In this document: piece after piece, positions 8,817-17,332 of the stretch | Numbering within the stretch: the first letter of the stretch is position 1 | Layout: every line of letters begins with the position of its first letter | DNA from: Nitratireductor indicus C115 | Lineage (GTDB): Bacteria; Pseudomonadota; Alphaproteobacteria; Rhizobiales; Rhizobiaceae | Direction of reading: 5' to 3' | Length of the DNA stretch: 64,000 nt | Assembly (NCBI RefSeq): GCF_000300515.1 | Contig: NZ_AMSI01000009.1 | Coordinates: 124,001 to 188,000, forward strand | Notes under the pieces: generated by a model | What the model was told of the DNA's origin: nothing | The model's input: the letters and a program-made list of their open reading frames with translations, nothing else | Databases searched by the model: none | Position numbers and translations under genes: made by a program

Positions 8817-8945
8817 TTACCCTTGCCTTATTAAACCTGATCTTTTAAATCCACTATTTAGCGGCACGGCAGCTTGCGTGCCGGATAGACCGGGTTTGAT
8901 CCCAGGATGCATCTGTATCGGGGATTGCAGGAGAGGGGATTTCTC

Positions 8946-10205
8946 ATGAAACGCATTTTATTTGTCACTGCCGCACTAATGGCGGGAACGGCGATGCCGG
9001 CTTTCGCTGCTGCTGCGCCTGAGGCCATCGTCTCCAATTATGCGGACATCGCGCTGGCGACCTATGAGGACAGCCTGACGACCGCGCAGGCGTTGCGCGA
9101 GGCCATTGACAAGCTCGTGGCCGAACCTTCCGAGCAAACGCTCGTTGCCGCGCGTACAGCCTGGCTGGCGGCGCGCGTGCCCTATCAGCAAAGTGAGGCT
9201 TTCCGGTTCGGCAATCCGATTGTCGATGATTGGGAGGGCCGCGTGAATGCCTGGCCGCTGGATGAGGGCCTGATCGATTATGTGGATGCAGGCTACGGCA
9301 CGGAATCGGACACCAACCAGTTCTACGTGGCCAATATCATCGCCAATGACAAGGTCAGCGCCGGCGGAACCGAGATCGACGCCGCGACGATCACTCCGGA
9401 AGTGCTGGAATCGCTTCACGAGGTGGGCGGTATCGAGGCGAATGTCGCCACGGGTTATCATGCCATCGAGTTTCTTCTCTGGGGTCAGGACCTGAACGGA
9501 ACCGATGCGGGTGCGGGCAACCGTCCCTATACGGATTTCGATCCGGCGAACTGCACTGGCGGCCATTGCGATCGCCGTATCCAGTATCTGACCGCGGCGG
9601 CCGATCTTCTGATTTCCGACCTTGAGGAAATGGTCGCCAACTGGCAGACGGATGGCGAGGCGCGCGCCGAGGTCTCGAATGACCCGACGGCCGGGCTGAC
9701 GGCTATCCTCACGGGGCTCGGCTCTCTGTCCTATGGCGAGCTTGCGGGCGAGCGCATGAAGCTCGGCCTGCTTCTCAACGATCCCGAGGAGGAGCATGAT
9801 TGCTTCTCCGACAACACGCATAACAGCCATTATTACGATCTGGTGGGCATTCGGAACGTCTATTTCGGTGCGTATGAGCGTGTCGACGGTTCCAAGGTCG
9901 AGGGCGCGAGCCTTGCAGAACTGGTCTCCGAAAAGGACCCGGCCCTTGCCGAGGAAATGAAGGCGAAGCTCGATGCGACGCTCGCTGCCATGACGGCGCT
10001 GAAGGAACGTGCCGAGGGCGGCGAGGCCTATGATCAGATGATCGGGCAGGGCAATGAAGAGGGCAATGCGGTGGTGCAGGCAGCCATCGACGGCCTCGTC
10101 GACCAGACCCGCTCGCTGGAACGCGTCATTACCGCTCTCGACCTTGGTGGGATCGAGCTCGAAGGATCCGACAGCCTCGACAATCCGAACGCCGTTTTCG
10201 AGTAA
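8946..10205 (+). CDS. Imelysin-family periplasmic protein (IrpA-like)
   Basis: A 419-residue exported protein with a signal peptide of about 20 residues (ALMAGTAMPAFAAAA). GYHAIEFLLWGQ near residue 170 contains the family's GxHxxE signature. Imelysin proteins are all-helical two-repeat proteins linked to iron acquisition in several bacteria; the peptidase M75 activity is disputed. The ATG at 8946 follows an AGGAGAGGGG site. The gene sits 57 bp before a di-heme c-type protein on the same strand, a pairing I recall from other proteobacteria. No obvious iron-responsive operator was recognised upstream. Confidence 0.88.
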   Translation: MKRILFVTAALMAGTAMPAFAAAAPEAIVSNYADIALATYEDSLTTAQALREAIDKLVAEPSEQTLVAARTAWLAARVPYQQSEAFRFGNPIVDDWEGRVNAWPLDEGLIDYVDAGYGTESDTNQFYVANIIANDKVSAGGTEIDAATITPEVLESLHEVGGIEANVATGYHAIEFLLWGQDLNGTDAGAGNRPYTDFDPANCTGGHCDRRIQYLTAAADLLISDLEEMVANWQTDGEARAEVSNDPTAGLTAILTGLGSLSYGELAGERMKLGLLLNDPEEEHDCFSDNTHNSHYYDLVGIRNVYFGAYERVDGSKVEGASLAELVSEKDPALAEEMKAKLDATLAAMTALKERAEGGEAYDQMIGQGNEEGNAVVQAAIDGLVDQTRSLERVITALDLGGIELEGSDSLDNPNAVFE

Positions 10206-10217
10206 GGCAAAGTTTTG

Positions 10218-10238
10218 CCGGGCCGCTTGCCGGCCCGG
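10218..10238 (+). repeat. Intercistronic GC hairpin between imelysin and di-heme genes
   Basis: CCGGGCCG (10218-10225) and CGGCCCGG (10231-10238) form a perfect 8-bp stem with a 5-nt loop and no T run. It lies 12 bp after the imelysin stop, so it probably protects or trims the upstream message rather than ending transcription. Confidence 0.5.
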
Positions 10239-10262
10239 CCCTTGCAAGTGTAAATCCCCACC

Positions 10263-11780
10263 ATGAAAAGACCTGTCCTGGCCGCGACGGCCGTCGGCCT
10301 CTTTGCCTGCCTGTTCCTGCCAGCTTCGTATGCGGATGACGCGACGGCGCGCGACGATCTTACGGCGGAGCAGCGGACAAGGGTGGAAGAGGTGACGCGG
10401 CCGACCGCCGCCTTTGACAAGCCGGAGCGCTTCGAGCGCATGTCGGCGGGGTCGGCCACCTTCACCAAGCGCATCAACGCCAATGTCTTTTCGCATGCCT
10501 CCAGCAATCTGGAATTCGCGGAATTGCAGCGGTTTCTTCTGGGCAACGGATTGTTCCGCAAGGACTGGGTGTCGTCACCCTCTTCCACGCTGGCTTCCGA
10601 TGGGCTGGGGCCGCTCTTCAATGCCCGCGCTTGCCAGTCCTGCCATATCAAGGACGGACGGGGGCATGCGCCTGCCCGGATAGGCGATCCGGCGATCTCG
10701 CTTCTGGTGAGGCTCTCGGTGCCGCCGAGCGAAGAACAGGCAAAGGCCATCGCTGACGGTCGGCTGGCTGCGGCGCCGGATCCCGTCTACGGGCTTCAGC
10801 TTCAGGATGCTGCCGTTGCGGGCCTTAGTCCGGAAGGGCGGGTCGAGATCGCCTATGAAGATGTACCGGTCGCCCTATCCGGCGGCGAAACGGTGACATT
10901 GCGCAAGCCGACGCTCGCGATCCGGGACCCCGGCTTCGGTCCGCTCGATCCGGACGTCATGATGTCTGCCCGGGTTGCGCCGCCGATGATCGGGCTCGGA
11001 CTGCTCGAAAGCGTGGCGGAAAGCGATATCCTCGCCTGGGCCGATCCCGAAGACAGGAATGGCGACGGCATTTCGGGGCGCCCCGCGCGGGTTCGCGACG
11101 CCAGCGGCGCCTGGAAGCTGGGGCGCTTCGGCTGGAAGGGCATCGCTCCGTCGATCATCGAGCAATCCGCAGGTGCCTTTTCCGGAGATATGGGACTTTC
11201 CACCCCCATTGCGCCGGATCATTGGGGCGATTGCACCGTTGCGCAGGAAGCCTGCCGTGCGCTGCCGCATGGCGCGCAGGAACGCTTCGGTGCCGAGGAG
11301 GTGCCGGGCGACCTGCTCGATCTGGTTTCCTTCTACTCGCATCATCTGGCTGTTCCGGCGCGCCGCAAGGTCAACGACAAGGCGGTCCTGGCGGGAAAGA
11401 AGGTCTTCTACGAGGCGGGTTGCGCCTCATGCCATCGGCCCAAATATGTTACGCGCAACGATGTGGCGGACCCCGCGCTGCGCTTCCAGCTGATCTGGCC
11501 CTATACGGATATGCTTCTGCACGACATGGGCGAGGATCTGGCCGACCATCGCAGCGAGGGCAGCGCGGATGGCTATGAATGGCGAACCCCGCCATTGTGG
11601 GGCATCGGCCTCAGCAAGGTGGTGAACGATGAAGCCGCTTTCCTCCATGACGGGCGGGCGCGGACCCTCCTGGAGGCGGTGCTGTGGCATGGTGGCGAGG
11701 CGCAGGCCGCACGCGACCGCGTCGTCGAAATGGACAAGCAGGACCGGGATAATCTGATCCGTTTCCTGGAATCGCTTTGA
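10263..11780 (+). CDS. Di-heme c-type oxidoreductase family protein (DUF1111)
   Basis: This 505-residue protein has an N-terminal signal peptide and two covalent heme c sites: CQSCH at residues 124-128 and CASCH at 387-391. Length and layout fit the di-heme 'thiol oxidoreductase' family, related to bacterial cytochrome c peroxidases. Both hemes would be attached in the periplasm by the Ccm system, several components of which are encoded at 28.6-31.5 kb. Its partner is the imelysin protein upstream, and the two may act in periplasmic iron or redox handling; the exact reaction is unknown. Confidence 0.87.
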   Translation: MKRPVLAATAVGLFACLFLPASYADDATARDDLTAEQRTRVEEVTRPTAAFDKPERFERMSAGSATFTKRINANVFSHASSNLEFAELQRFLLGNGLFRKDWVSSPSSTLASDGLGPLFNARACQSCHIKDGRGHAPARIGDPAISLLVRLSVPPSEEQAKAIADGRLAAAPDPVYGLQLQDAAVAGLSPEGRVEIAYEDVPVALSGGETVTLRKPTLAIRDPGFGPLDPDVMMSARVAPPMIGLGLLESVAESDILAWADPEDRNGDGISGRPARVRDASGAWKLGRFGWKGIAPSIIEQSAGAFSGDMGLSTPIAPDHWGDCTVAQEACRALPHGAQERFGAEEVPGDLLDLVSFYSHHLAVPARRKVNDKAVLAGKKVFYEAGCASCHRPKYVTRNDVADPALRFQLIWPYTDMLLHDMGEDLADHRSEGSADGYEWRTPPLWGIGLSKVVNDEAAFLHDGRARTLLEAVLWHGGEAQAARDRVVEMDKQDRDNLIRFLESL

Positions 11781-11971
11781 AGCGGTTATCGAGTCCCAAA
11801 ATATAATACCAATCTCAACCGGACTTTAGGCGCGCGGTCAGGCTGTGATGCAGCCTGATAGAGATTTCTTGCCTCCATGACACAGAAATGCGATGAATCC
11901 GGTGCATTCTACAGCAGTGCCTCGTGATTTCGGGACGATAGCGCCGGAAATTTGAAGAGACTACATAGGAA

Positions 11972-11996
11972 TTTTGGTATTTAATTGGTCTCTTAT
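11972..11996 (+). promoter_or_regulatory. Candidate GntR-type operator with tandem TTGGT half-sites over a -10-like box
   Basis: TTTTGGTAT at 11972-11980 and AATTGGTCT at 11983-11991 are direct repeats 11 bp apart, one helical turn. TTATAT follows as a possible -10 element about 40 bp before the SIS gene start. A third copy, ATTGGTAT, lies on the opposite strand at 11806-11813. This resembles operators recalled for NagQ-type regulators of amino-sugar genes. The rest of the 256-bp gap (11781-12036) shows no gene. Confidence 0.4.
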
Positions 11997-12036
11997 ATGG
12001 ACCCTGAACGCCGCCAGAAGCCGGCCTCGGAAGATC

Positions 12037-13071
12037 ATGATGACCGAAGCGCCCTCGCTTATGTTTCAGGAAACCGCTGAAGCGGCCGATGCCGTGGAAC
12101 GGTTGTTCGAGCGTGAGGCAGAAACCTTTGCCGAGCTTGGACGGGTGATTGCTGACCGCCAGCCGGCGGTCGTCAGCACCTCGGCGCGGGGGTCCTCCGA
12201 TCACGCGGCGAGCTTCTTCAAATATCTGTTCGAGATTCATGCCGGTATTCCGGTTGCATCCATCGGACCTTCGGTGGCCTCCGTCTACGATGCATCGCTC
12301 AAGCTCGAGCGGGCGTTGCACATCACCATTTCGCAGTCGGGGGCAAGTCCGGATATCGTTGCCGCGCAAAGTTCCGCCAAAAAGGGTGGGGCGGTGACCG
12401 TGGCGGTTGTCAATGTGCCCGACAGCCCGCTCGGGCGTGCCGCCGATATCGTTCTGCCGATCCATGCCGGCCCGGAGCGCAGTGTCGCGGCGACCAAGAG
12501 TTTCGTGGCCTCGGCGTCGGCGCTGGCCGGGATCGCTCAGGCCGCATCCGGTGACGCAGCGCTTGGCGATGCGCTTAAACGCCTGCCGCAAGCCTTGCGG
12601 CAGGCCTGTTCGGTGGATTGGGAGCCGCTTTTGCCGCTGCTGCGCGATGCGGCGTCGCTCTATACCGCGGGCAGGGGCCCCGCTTTCGCCATTTCGCTGG
12701 AGGCGGCGCTCAAGGCCAAGGAGACAGCGCAGCTGCATGCGGAAGCCTTTTCACTGGCCGAGCTGATGCACGGGCCGATGCAACTGGTCGATAAAGGCTT
12801 TCCCGTGATCGCCTTCGTGCCGGAGGATGCGGCACTCGAATCCAGTTCGCAGGCTCTTGTGAAATTGCGCGGTCTCGGGGCTGAAGTCGCTGCTTTCTCC
12901 TCGCGCGATCTTGGGCCTCTCACCGTGGAAACGCCGTCCACGGGGCATGGCCATCTCGATCCGCTGGTGGCGCTGGTCGGCTATTACCGGCTGATCGAGC
13001 GCGTCGCACGGGCGCGGGGGCTCAATCCCGATACGCCGGACAAACTGAAGAAAGTCACCGAAACGATCTGA
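12037..13071 (+). CDS. SIS-domain protein, NagB-II-like glucosamine-6-phosphate deaminase/isomerase
   Basis: The 344-residue protein contains two sugar-isomerase (SIS) domains like the isomerase half of GlmS but no glutaminase domain. Family features are STSARGSSDHAASFFKYLF near residue 46, ITISQSGASPDIV near 98, and EAALKAKETAQLHAEAFSL followed by ELMHGPM. Such proteins (NagB-II/AgaS type) convert glucosamine-6-phosphate to fructose-6-phosphate with release of ammonia. Adjacent ATGs at 12037 and 12040 follow a GGAAGA site. No nagA, kinase or GntR gene adjoins, so this is an orphan member; tandem operator-like repeats upstream suggest control by a distant regulator. Confidence 0.8.
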   Translation: MMTEAPSLMFQETAEAADAVERLFEREAETFAELGRVIADRQPAVVSTSARGSSDHAASFFKYLFEIHAGIPVASIGPSVASVYDASLKLERALHITISQSGASPDIVAAQSSAKKGGAVTVAVVNVPDSPLGRAADIVLPIHAGPERSVAATKSFVASASALAGIAQAASGDAALGDALKRLPQALRQACSVDWEPLLPLLRDAASLYTAGRGPAFAISLEAALKAKETAQLHAEAFSLAELMHGPMQLVDKGFPVIAFVPEDAALESSSQALVKLRGLGAEVAAFSSRDLGPLTVETPSTGHGHLDPLVALVGYYRLIERVARARGLNPDTPDKLKKVTETI

Positions 13072-13140
13072 TGGCGAGAGCCAAGCGGATGTTGCGACCG
13101 CGCAGGCGGATAGCAGAGGATGAGAGGCCAATCTCTTTTC

Positions 13141-13186
13141 CGCATTTATACGGGCGTCAGGTAATTCCACCCGACAGCGAAATGCG
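13141..13186. repeat. Palindromic intergenic repeat, copy A
   Basis: A 46-bp element opens with CGCATTT and closes with AAATGCG as exact inverted arms. Inside, GTCAGGT and ACCCGAC form a second stem. A related element lies at 25457-25502, with about 36 of 46 positions matching by eye. The inner stem keeps pairing between copies although its closing pair differs (T-A here, C-G there). It sits in the 153-bp gap before the lysE gene. Confidence 0.65.
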
Positions 13187-13224
13187 TTAGCTTCCGCCGT
13201 CGCACTCCTTTTCCGGGCACAGCC

Positions 13225-13866
13225 ATGGATTTCATTCCGGACACTGCCATCATCCTTCAGTTCGCGATTGCCACCTTCGTGCTGGCGATCACGCCGGGGC
13301 CCGACATGACGCTTTTCGTCGGGAGGGCGCTCAGCGAAGGCCGCGCGGCAGGCTTTGCCTGCATGTTCGGCGCCATGACCGGCATTCTCATTCACACCGC
13401 GCTGGTGGCGCTCGGATTGTCGGCGCTGATAGTCGCCTCTCCCGAAGCGTTTCTCGTGCTCAAGGTGTTCGGTGCGGGCTACCTGATCTGGCTTGCCGTG
13501 CAGGCGATTCGCAAAGGCTCGGCCTTTTCGCCAGAGAAGCGTGCCGTGCGCAGCCGCTCCCTGTTCCGCAACTGGGCGACCGGGCTTGGCATCAACCTGC
13601 TCAACCCGAAGATCATCCTGTTCTTCATGACCTTCCTGCCGCAGTTCGTTTCAACGAGCGATCCTCACGCGCCGGGGAAGCTGTTCTTTCTCGGGTTGAT
13701 GTTCATTCCGCTGTCGTTTCCAGTGACGGCGCCGATGGTGATCGCGGCTGACGGGTTTTCAAAGCTCCTGAACAAGAGCCCGCGCGTGACACGGATGATC
13801 GATTATCTGTTTGCAGGCGTGTTCTCAGCCTTCGCGCTCAAGATCATCACCGCGCAGGCCCGCTGA
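13225..13866 (+). CDS. LysE/RhtB family amino acid exporter
   Basis: This 213-residue inner-membrane protein has about six helices. The family signature is ATFVLAITPGPDMTLFVGRA near residues 16-35, with the later pair GLGINLLNPKIILFF and ADGFSKLL. LysE/RhtB proteins export amino acids such as lysine, threonine or homoserine, and the specific substrate cannot be read from sequence. It stands alone between the SIS gene and the convergent rlmN gene and ends in a shared hairpin. Two further LysE paralogues lie at 32.7-34.0 kb. Confidence 0.9.
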   Translation: MDFIPDTAIILQFAIATFVLAITPGPDMTLFVGRALSEGRAAGFACMFGAMTGILIHTALVALGLSALIVASPEAFLVLKVFGAGYLIWLAVQAIRKGSAFSPEKRAVRSRSLFRNWATGLGINLLNPKIILFFMTFLPQFVSTSDPHAPGKLFFLGLMFIPLSFPVTAPMVIAADGFSKLLNKSPRVTRMIDYLFAGVFSAFALKIITAQAR

Positions 13867-13886
13867 GGGGCCGACAGCAGCCCCTC
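13865..13886. terminator. Hairpin between convergent lysE and rlmN
   Basis: GAGGGGC (13865-13871) pairs with GCCCCTC (13880-13886), starting inside the lysE stop codon. It sits in the 37-bp gap between convergent genes and could stop transcription from both sides, though neither side has a long T run. Confidence 0.45.
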
Positions 13887-13903
13887 CCCCGAAGAAAACG
13901 CTC

Positions 13904-15130
13904 TTACTCGCCGTGGCCGGCGATCATCATGGCCTCAAGCGCCAGCCGCTCGGTTTTCTTCATGCGCTCGGATGCGGATTTGAGCTGGCCGCAGGCGGCC
14001 AGGATATCGCGGCCGCGCGGGGTACGGATAGGTGAAGCATAGCCGGCACGGTTGACCACGTCGGCGAACTCCTCGATCTGTTCCCAATCCGAGCATTCAT
14101 AAGCGCTGCCCGGCCAGGGATTGAACGGGATCAGGTTGATCTTGGCGGGAATGCCTTTCAGAAGCCGCACGAGCTCGCGGGCATCTTCCAGCGAATCGTT
14201 GACGCCCTTCAGCATCACATATTCGAAGGTGATACGGCGGGCGTTGGAAAGGCCGGGATAGGCGCGGCAGGCGTCGAGAAGCTCCTTCAGCGGATACTTC
14301 TTGTTGATCGGAACGAGCTCATTGCGCAGGTCGTCGCGCACTGCATGCAGAGAAATCGCCAGCATGACGCCGATTTCCTCGCCGGTGCGGTAGATCTCCG
14401 GAACGACGCCGGACGTGGAAAGGGTGATGCGGCGCTTGGAGAGCGACAAACCATCGCCATCTGAGGCGACGAGCAGCGCCTTCTTCACATTCTCGAAATT
14501 ATAGAGGGGCTCGCCCATGCCCATCATCACGATGTTGGTGACCTTGCGGCCTTCCGCGGGCACGATTGCGCCGTCCGGCGTGTCGGCATCGGGAAAATCG
14601 CCGAGCCGGTCGCGGGCCACGAGAAGCTGGTCGAGGATTTCTCCCGAAGTCAGGTTGCGCACCATCTTCTGCGTGCCAGTGTGGCAGAAGGAGCAGGTGA
14701 GCGTGCAGCCGACCTGGCTTGAAATGCACAGCGTGCCGCGCCCCTCCTCGGGGATGTAGACGGTTTCCACCTCGACGGGACGGCCAGCGCCGCGCGGAGG
14801 AAAGCGCATCAGCCATTTGCGGGTGCCGTCCTCGGAAATCTGCTCCTCGACAATCTCGGGCCGTGCGATGGTGAAAGTCTCATCGAGAGCGGCGCGCAAA
14901 TCCTTCGAGATATTGAACATCTGCGTGAAGTCCGAAACGCCGCGCACATAAAGCCAGTGCCACAGCTGGCGCACGCGCATGCGGGCCTGCCGTTCCGGCA
15001 CGCCGACGGTGAGCAGCGCCTCGGCGAGCTCTTCGCGGGTCAGGCCGATAAGCGGCTTCTTTTCCGGTACGGCCGCAGGGCTCAATGCTGCGCGGCTCTC
15101 GGGCGTCGATAGGTCGAGTGTCAGTGCCAT
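13904..15130 (-). CDS. rlmN: Dual-specificity 23S rRNA/tRNA adenine-C2 methyltransferase RlmN
   Basis: This 408-residue radical-SAM enzyme methylates C2 of A2503 in 23S rRNA and of A37 in some tRNAs. The iron-sulfur motif is CTLTCSFC in the segment [18 protein letters not shown]. The family's GMGEPLYN motif and the terminal segment [15 protein letters not shown], with the cysteine that receives the methyl intermediate, are both present. The N-terminal extension before the RlmN core is somewhat long, which is common in Rhizobiales. It is a conserved housekeeping enzyme that tunes translation accuracy. Confidence 0.97.
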   Translation of the reverse strand: MALTLDLSTPESRAALSPAAVPEKKPLIGLTREELAEALLTVGVPERQARMRVRQLWHWLYVRGVSDFTQMFNISKDLRAALDETFTIARPEIVEEQISEDGTRKWLMRFPPRGAGRPVEVETVYIPEEGRGTLCISSQVGCTLTCSFCHTGTQKMVRNLTSGEILDQLLVARDRLGDFPDADTPDGAIVPAEGRKVTNIVMMGMGEPLYNFENVKKALLVASDGDGLSLSKRRITLSTSGVVPEIYRTGEEIGVMLAISLHAVRDDLRNELVPINKKYPLKELLDACRAYPGLSNARRITFEYVMLKGVNDSLEDARELVRLLKGIPAKINLIPFNPWPGSAYECSDWEQIEEFADVVNRAGYASPIRTPRGRDILAACGQLKSASERMKKTERLALEAMMIAGHGE

Positions 15131-15237
15131 GGCGTTCTTGAAACAGCTACGGGCGGATCATGCCGCAAAGTGCGGGGCCACCCTTCATTTGGCGCGCTCA
15201 TAGCACGCTCCGCCGCCCGCGTCACCTGCGGCGTCGG

Positions 15238-15307
15238 AGGCTGACGGCGTGGCTGTCAGCCTGTTGTCCCATCGGGCATGCTTGCGAAGGCCGGGTGTCC
15301 GGCCTTC
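15238..15307 (-). terminator. Two successive hairpins downstream of the IalB-family gene
   Basis: Reading the minus strand from the ialB-like stop, GAAGGCCGG/CCGGCCTTC (15286-15307, 4-nt loop) comes first, then AGGCTGAC/GTCAGCCT (15238-15262). Neither has a T tail, so this is a stabilising or factor-assisted end rather than a textbook terminator. The gap 15131-15327 also has to hold the rlmN promoter. Confidence 0.4.
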
Positions 15308-15327
15308 GATCGTTCGGACGAAGCGTC

Positions 15328-15834
15328 CTATTTGCAGTTACGTGTCGCGTCGATTGCGGCGCTGACGCCGCTCAGCGAGAAAACGTAGCCTGTATCGTTG
15401 CCACGACCGGATTTGGCCGCGATCTTCATGTCGGAGCCTCCGCGCATGGCAGCGATCAGCTGGGGTTCCTGAGCCGCGTTCTCTAACCAGGCCGATTTGC
15501 CCTGGGTGAACATGGTGAAGCTCTTGTCGCCCACCGTCACGATGACCTTGGAACCCTGCTGGAAATTGTAGGCAGCAATGAACTGCGGCTCGGAAGCCAC
15601 GTTCTGTCCGGGTTTCTGACTCACGAAGAAGAAGATATCCCCGTGGTCAAGGCTTGCCGGCTGCTTCTGCTTCGGCACGCTCATGGCGTAGCAAACCTTG
15701 CTGTTTCCTGATTGGTAGCTGTAAACGCCCCAGTCCTTGTGCTGGCCGACCGCAGTGGCCTGCGCCATGGCTGGCCCAGCTACCGCCAGCCCGCAAATGA
15801 ACATGAGTGTCGAAATCAGTACGCGCATCGTCAT
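15328..15834 (-). CDS. Invasion-associated locus B (IalB) family periplasmic protein
   Basis: The 168-residue exported protein has a signal peptide ending near AMAQ at residue 25. The mature chain carries the family's layout: an opening DWGVYSYQSGNSKVCYAMS segment, a central beta-rich domain, and a terminal TRNCK whose cysteine can pair with the first one. IalB was named for a Bartonella erythrocyte-invasion protein, but homologues occur throughout free-living Hyphomicrobiales and their usual role is unknown. A second in-frame ATG two codons later is an alternative start. The 208-bp gap upstream to the YkvA-family gene shows no further gene. Confidence 0.85.
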   Translation of the reverse strand: MTMRVLISTLMFICGLAVAGPAMAQATAVGQHKDWGVYSYQSGNSKVCYAMSVPKQKQPASLDHGDIFFFVSQKPGQNVASEPQFIAAYNFQQGSKVIVTVGDKSFTMFTQGKSAWLENAAQEPQLIAAMRGGSDMKIAAKSGRGNDTGYVFSLSGVSAAIDATRNCK

Positions 15835-16042
15835 GACCGTCTTTTTTTGCCAGTGTTTTGAAGCCGATCAGCCACAGCCTCGATCACTTCATTTTTACTT
15901 AATCTGGGTTACCAAAGCGTGAAGCGAATCAAGAGATCTTCATGCGCTGAACCCCGAATTTCGCCTTGGCCGAAAGCGGGCCAATAACGAATACCCCTTC
16001 ATATCTGTTTGAAACGAACGAAAAAGGCGAGATTTTGACTGT

Positions 16043-16423
16043 TCAGAGGTCGATTTCGGCTTCTGCAAGCGCCCTGCGCGCGGCCAGACGGTGAGCCGGA
16101 GTGATGTTGTTGCGTACTGCATTGAGCGCCGCAGCGATTACGGCCATGTCGTCGGTGAAGCCGAATCCGAGCAGGAAATCCGGAACGAGATCGATAGGCA
16201 AAACGAAATAAGCAAGCGCGGCCAACAGGATACCACGCACGCGGGACGGCGTGTTGCTGTCGAGAGCGCAGTAATATCCTGCGACGAGTTCTTCGATGAA
16301 CGGGACCTGTCGCGCGGCCTTTTTCAGGGTGCGCCAGAACTTTTCGCGCACGCGCTCCTCGCGTCGCCTGTTTTCTCCGGCTCCAACCGGTTCGAGGATT
16401 TCGCCGATTTTCACGTCGTCCAT
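16043..16423 (-). CDS. YkvA family (DUF1232) protein
   Basis: This 126-residue protein has the compact DUF1232 core, seen as ILLAALAYFVLPIDLVPDFL followed by GFTDDMAVIAAAL, a short hydrophobic hairpin with a conserved PID-x-x-PD motif. The family is widespread, probably membrane-associated, and has no established function. It lies 68 bp downstream of the pterin dehydratase gene on the same strand. Confidence 0.85.
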   Translation of the reverse strand: MDDVKIGEILEPVGAGENRRREERVREKFWRTLKKAARQVPFIEELVAGYYCALDSNTPSRVRGILLAALAYFVLPIDLVPDFLLGFGFTDDMAVIAAALNAVRNNITPAHRLAARRALAEAEIDL

Positions 16424-16491
16424 CGCAATCTCCAGTTCAGCGAAAATGTGGGAGGTGGATGGACCGAATGCAAGAATTCGCGGCGGAATCG

Positions 16492-16785
16492 TTATTCCAG
16501 AAATCCATTCATCGCTTCCGCCAGCTTGAAATCGAGCTCGGTCAGGCCGTCGGCATCGTGGGTGGAAAGGGTGACGTCGACGGTCTTGTAGACATTCGAC
16601 CAGTCGGGATGATGGTTCAGTTTCTCGGCGGCCAGTGCCGAGCGGGTCATGAAGGCGAAAGCTTCGGAGAAATCGCGGAACACGAAACGGCGGCGAATGG
16701 AGCCGCCATCATCGGATAGTTTCCAGCCTTCAAGACCGGAGAGTGCCTTCATCGCAGTTTCGGGGTCGAGCTTTTGTCTTGCCAT
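16492..16785 (-). CDS. phhB: 4a-hydroxytetrahydrobiopterin dehydratase (pterin carbinolamine dehydratase)
   Basis: A 97-residue protein of the usual family length carrying the signature EKLNHHPDW near residues 54-62 and a closing [15 protein letters not shown] segment. It dehydrates the 4a-hydroxy-pterin formed by aromatic amino acid hydroxylases so that the cofactor can be recycled. No phenylalanine hydroxylase gene is in the window; in bacteria without one the protein may act on other pterins, such as molybdopterin precursors. It is the first gene of a minus-strand pair with the YkvA-family gene. Confidence 0.92.
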   Translation of the reverse strand: MARQKLDPETAMKALSGLEGWKLSDDGGSIRRRFVFRDFSEAFAFMTRSALAAEKLNHHPDWSNVYKTVDVTLSTHDADGLTELDFKLAEAMNGFLE

Positions 16786-16858
16786 CGTGCCTCTCCATGA
16801 TACGCCTCAAGGGCCGGAGCAAAAATCCAGCTTTACCGTGAAAGATAACGCCCTGATC

Positions 16859-17332
16859 ATGAACGCAAAGCCCGAAACTGCCATTCTTTTCGTCTGTCTC
16901 GGCAATATCTGCCGGTCCCCGCTGGCTGAGGGTGTGTTTCGCAGCGTTGTCGCCGACCATGGGCACGCAGCGTCATTTCAGGTGGATTCAGCCGGTACGG
17001 GGGCCTGGCATGTGGGTGAGGCCCCCGATCCCCGCTCAGTTTCCATTGCAAAGCGCCACGGCGTGGACATTTCGGCCCAGCGGGCACGGCAGGTGGCGGC
17101 TGGCGATTTCGGCCGCTTCGACCTGATCCTCGGTATGGATCGGAACAATGTGGAGACCTTGCGCATGCGTGCGCCGGAAGCCGCACAGGGCAAGATCCAC
17201 CTTTTTCTCGATTATGCGGGTGGCGGGGCGCTCGACATACCGGATCCTTACTATGGTGGAGAGGACGGTTTCGCTTCAGTCTACCACATGATCCGTGAGG
17301 CTTCGGAAGCGCTATTGGCAAAGCTCGACTGA
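16859..17332 (+). CDS. Low-molecular-weight protein tyrosine phosphatase
   Basis: This 157-residue protein opens with ILFVCLGNICRSPLAEGVF, containing the C-x5-R-S catalytic loop, and later carries the general-acid aspartate in DIPDPYYGGEDGF. It is the full length of the LMW-PTP family, which removes phosphate from tyrosines or from small phosphoesters. The ATG at 16859 lacks a clear ribosome site, so the start is less certain than the protein. Its 3' end overlaps the convergent ThpR gene by 52 bp. Confidence 0.92.
   Translation: MNAKPETAILFVCLGNICRSPLAEGVFRSVVADHGHAASFQVDSAGTGAWHVGEAPDPRSVSIAKRHGVDISAQRARQVAAGDFGRFDLILGMDRNNVETLRMRAPEAAQGKIHLFLDYAGGGALDIPDPYYGGEDGFASVYHMIREASEALLAKLD

Noticed and set aside
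8801-8945. Iron-responsive operator before the imelysin gene
   Set aside because: The region is AT-rich, but no Fur, RirA or Irr consensus could be read with confidence.
8976-10496. Open frame of 506 codons antisense to the imelysin gene
   Set aside because: It spans two real genes on the other strand and shows only shadow composition.
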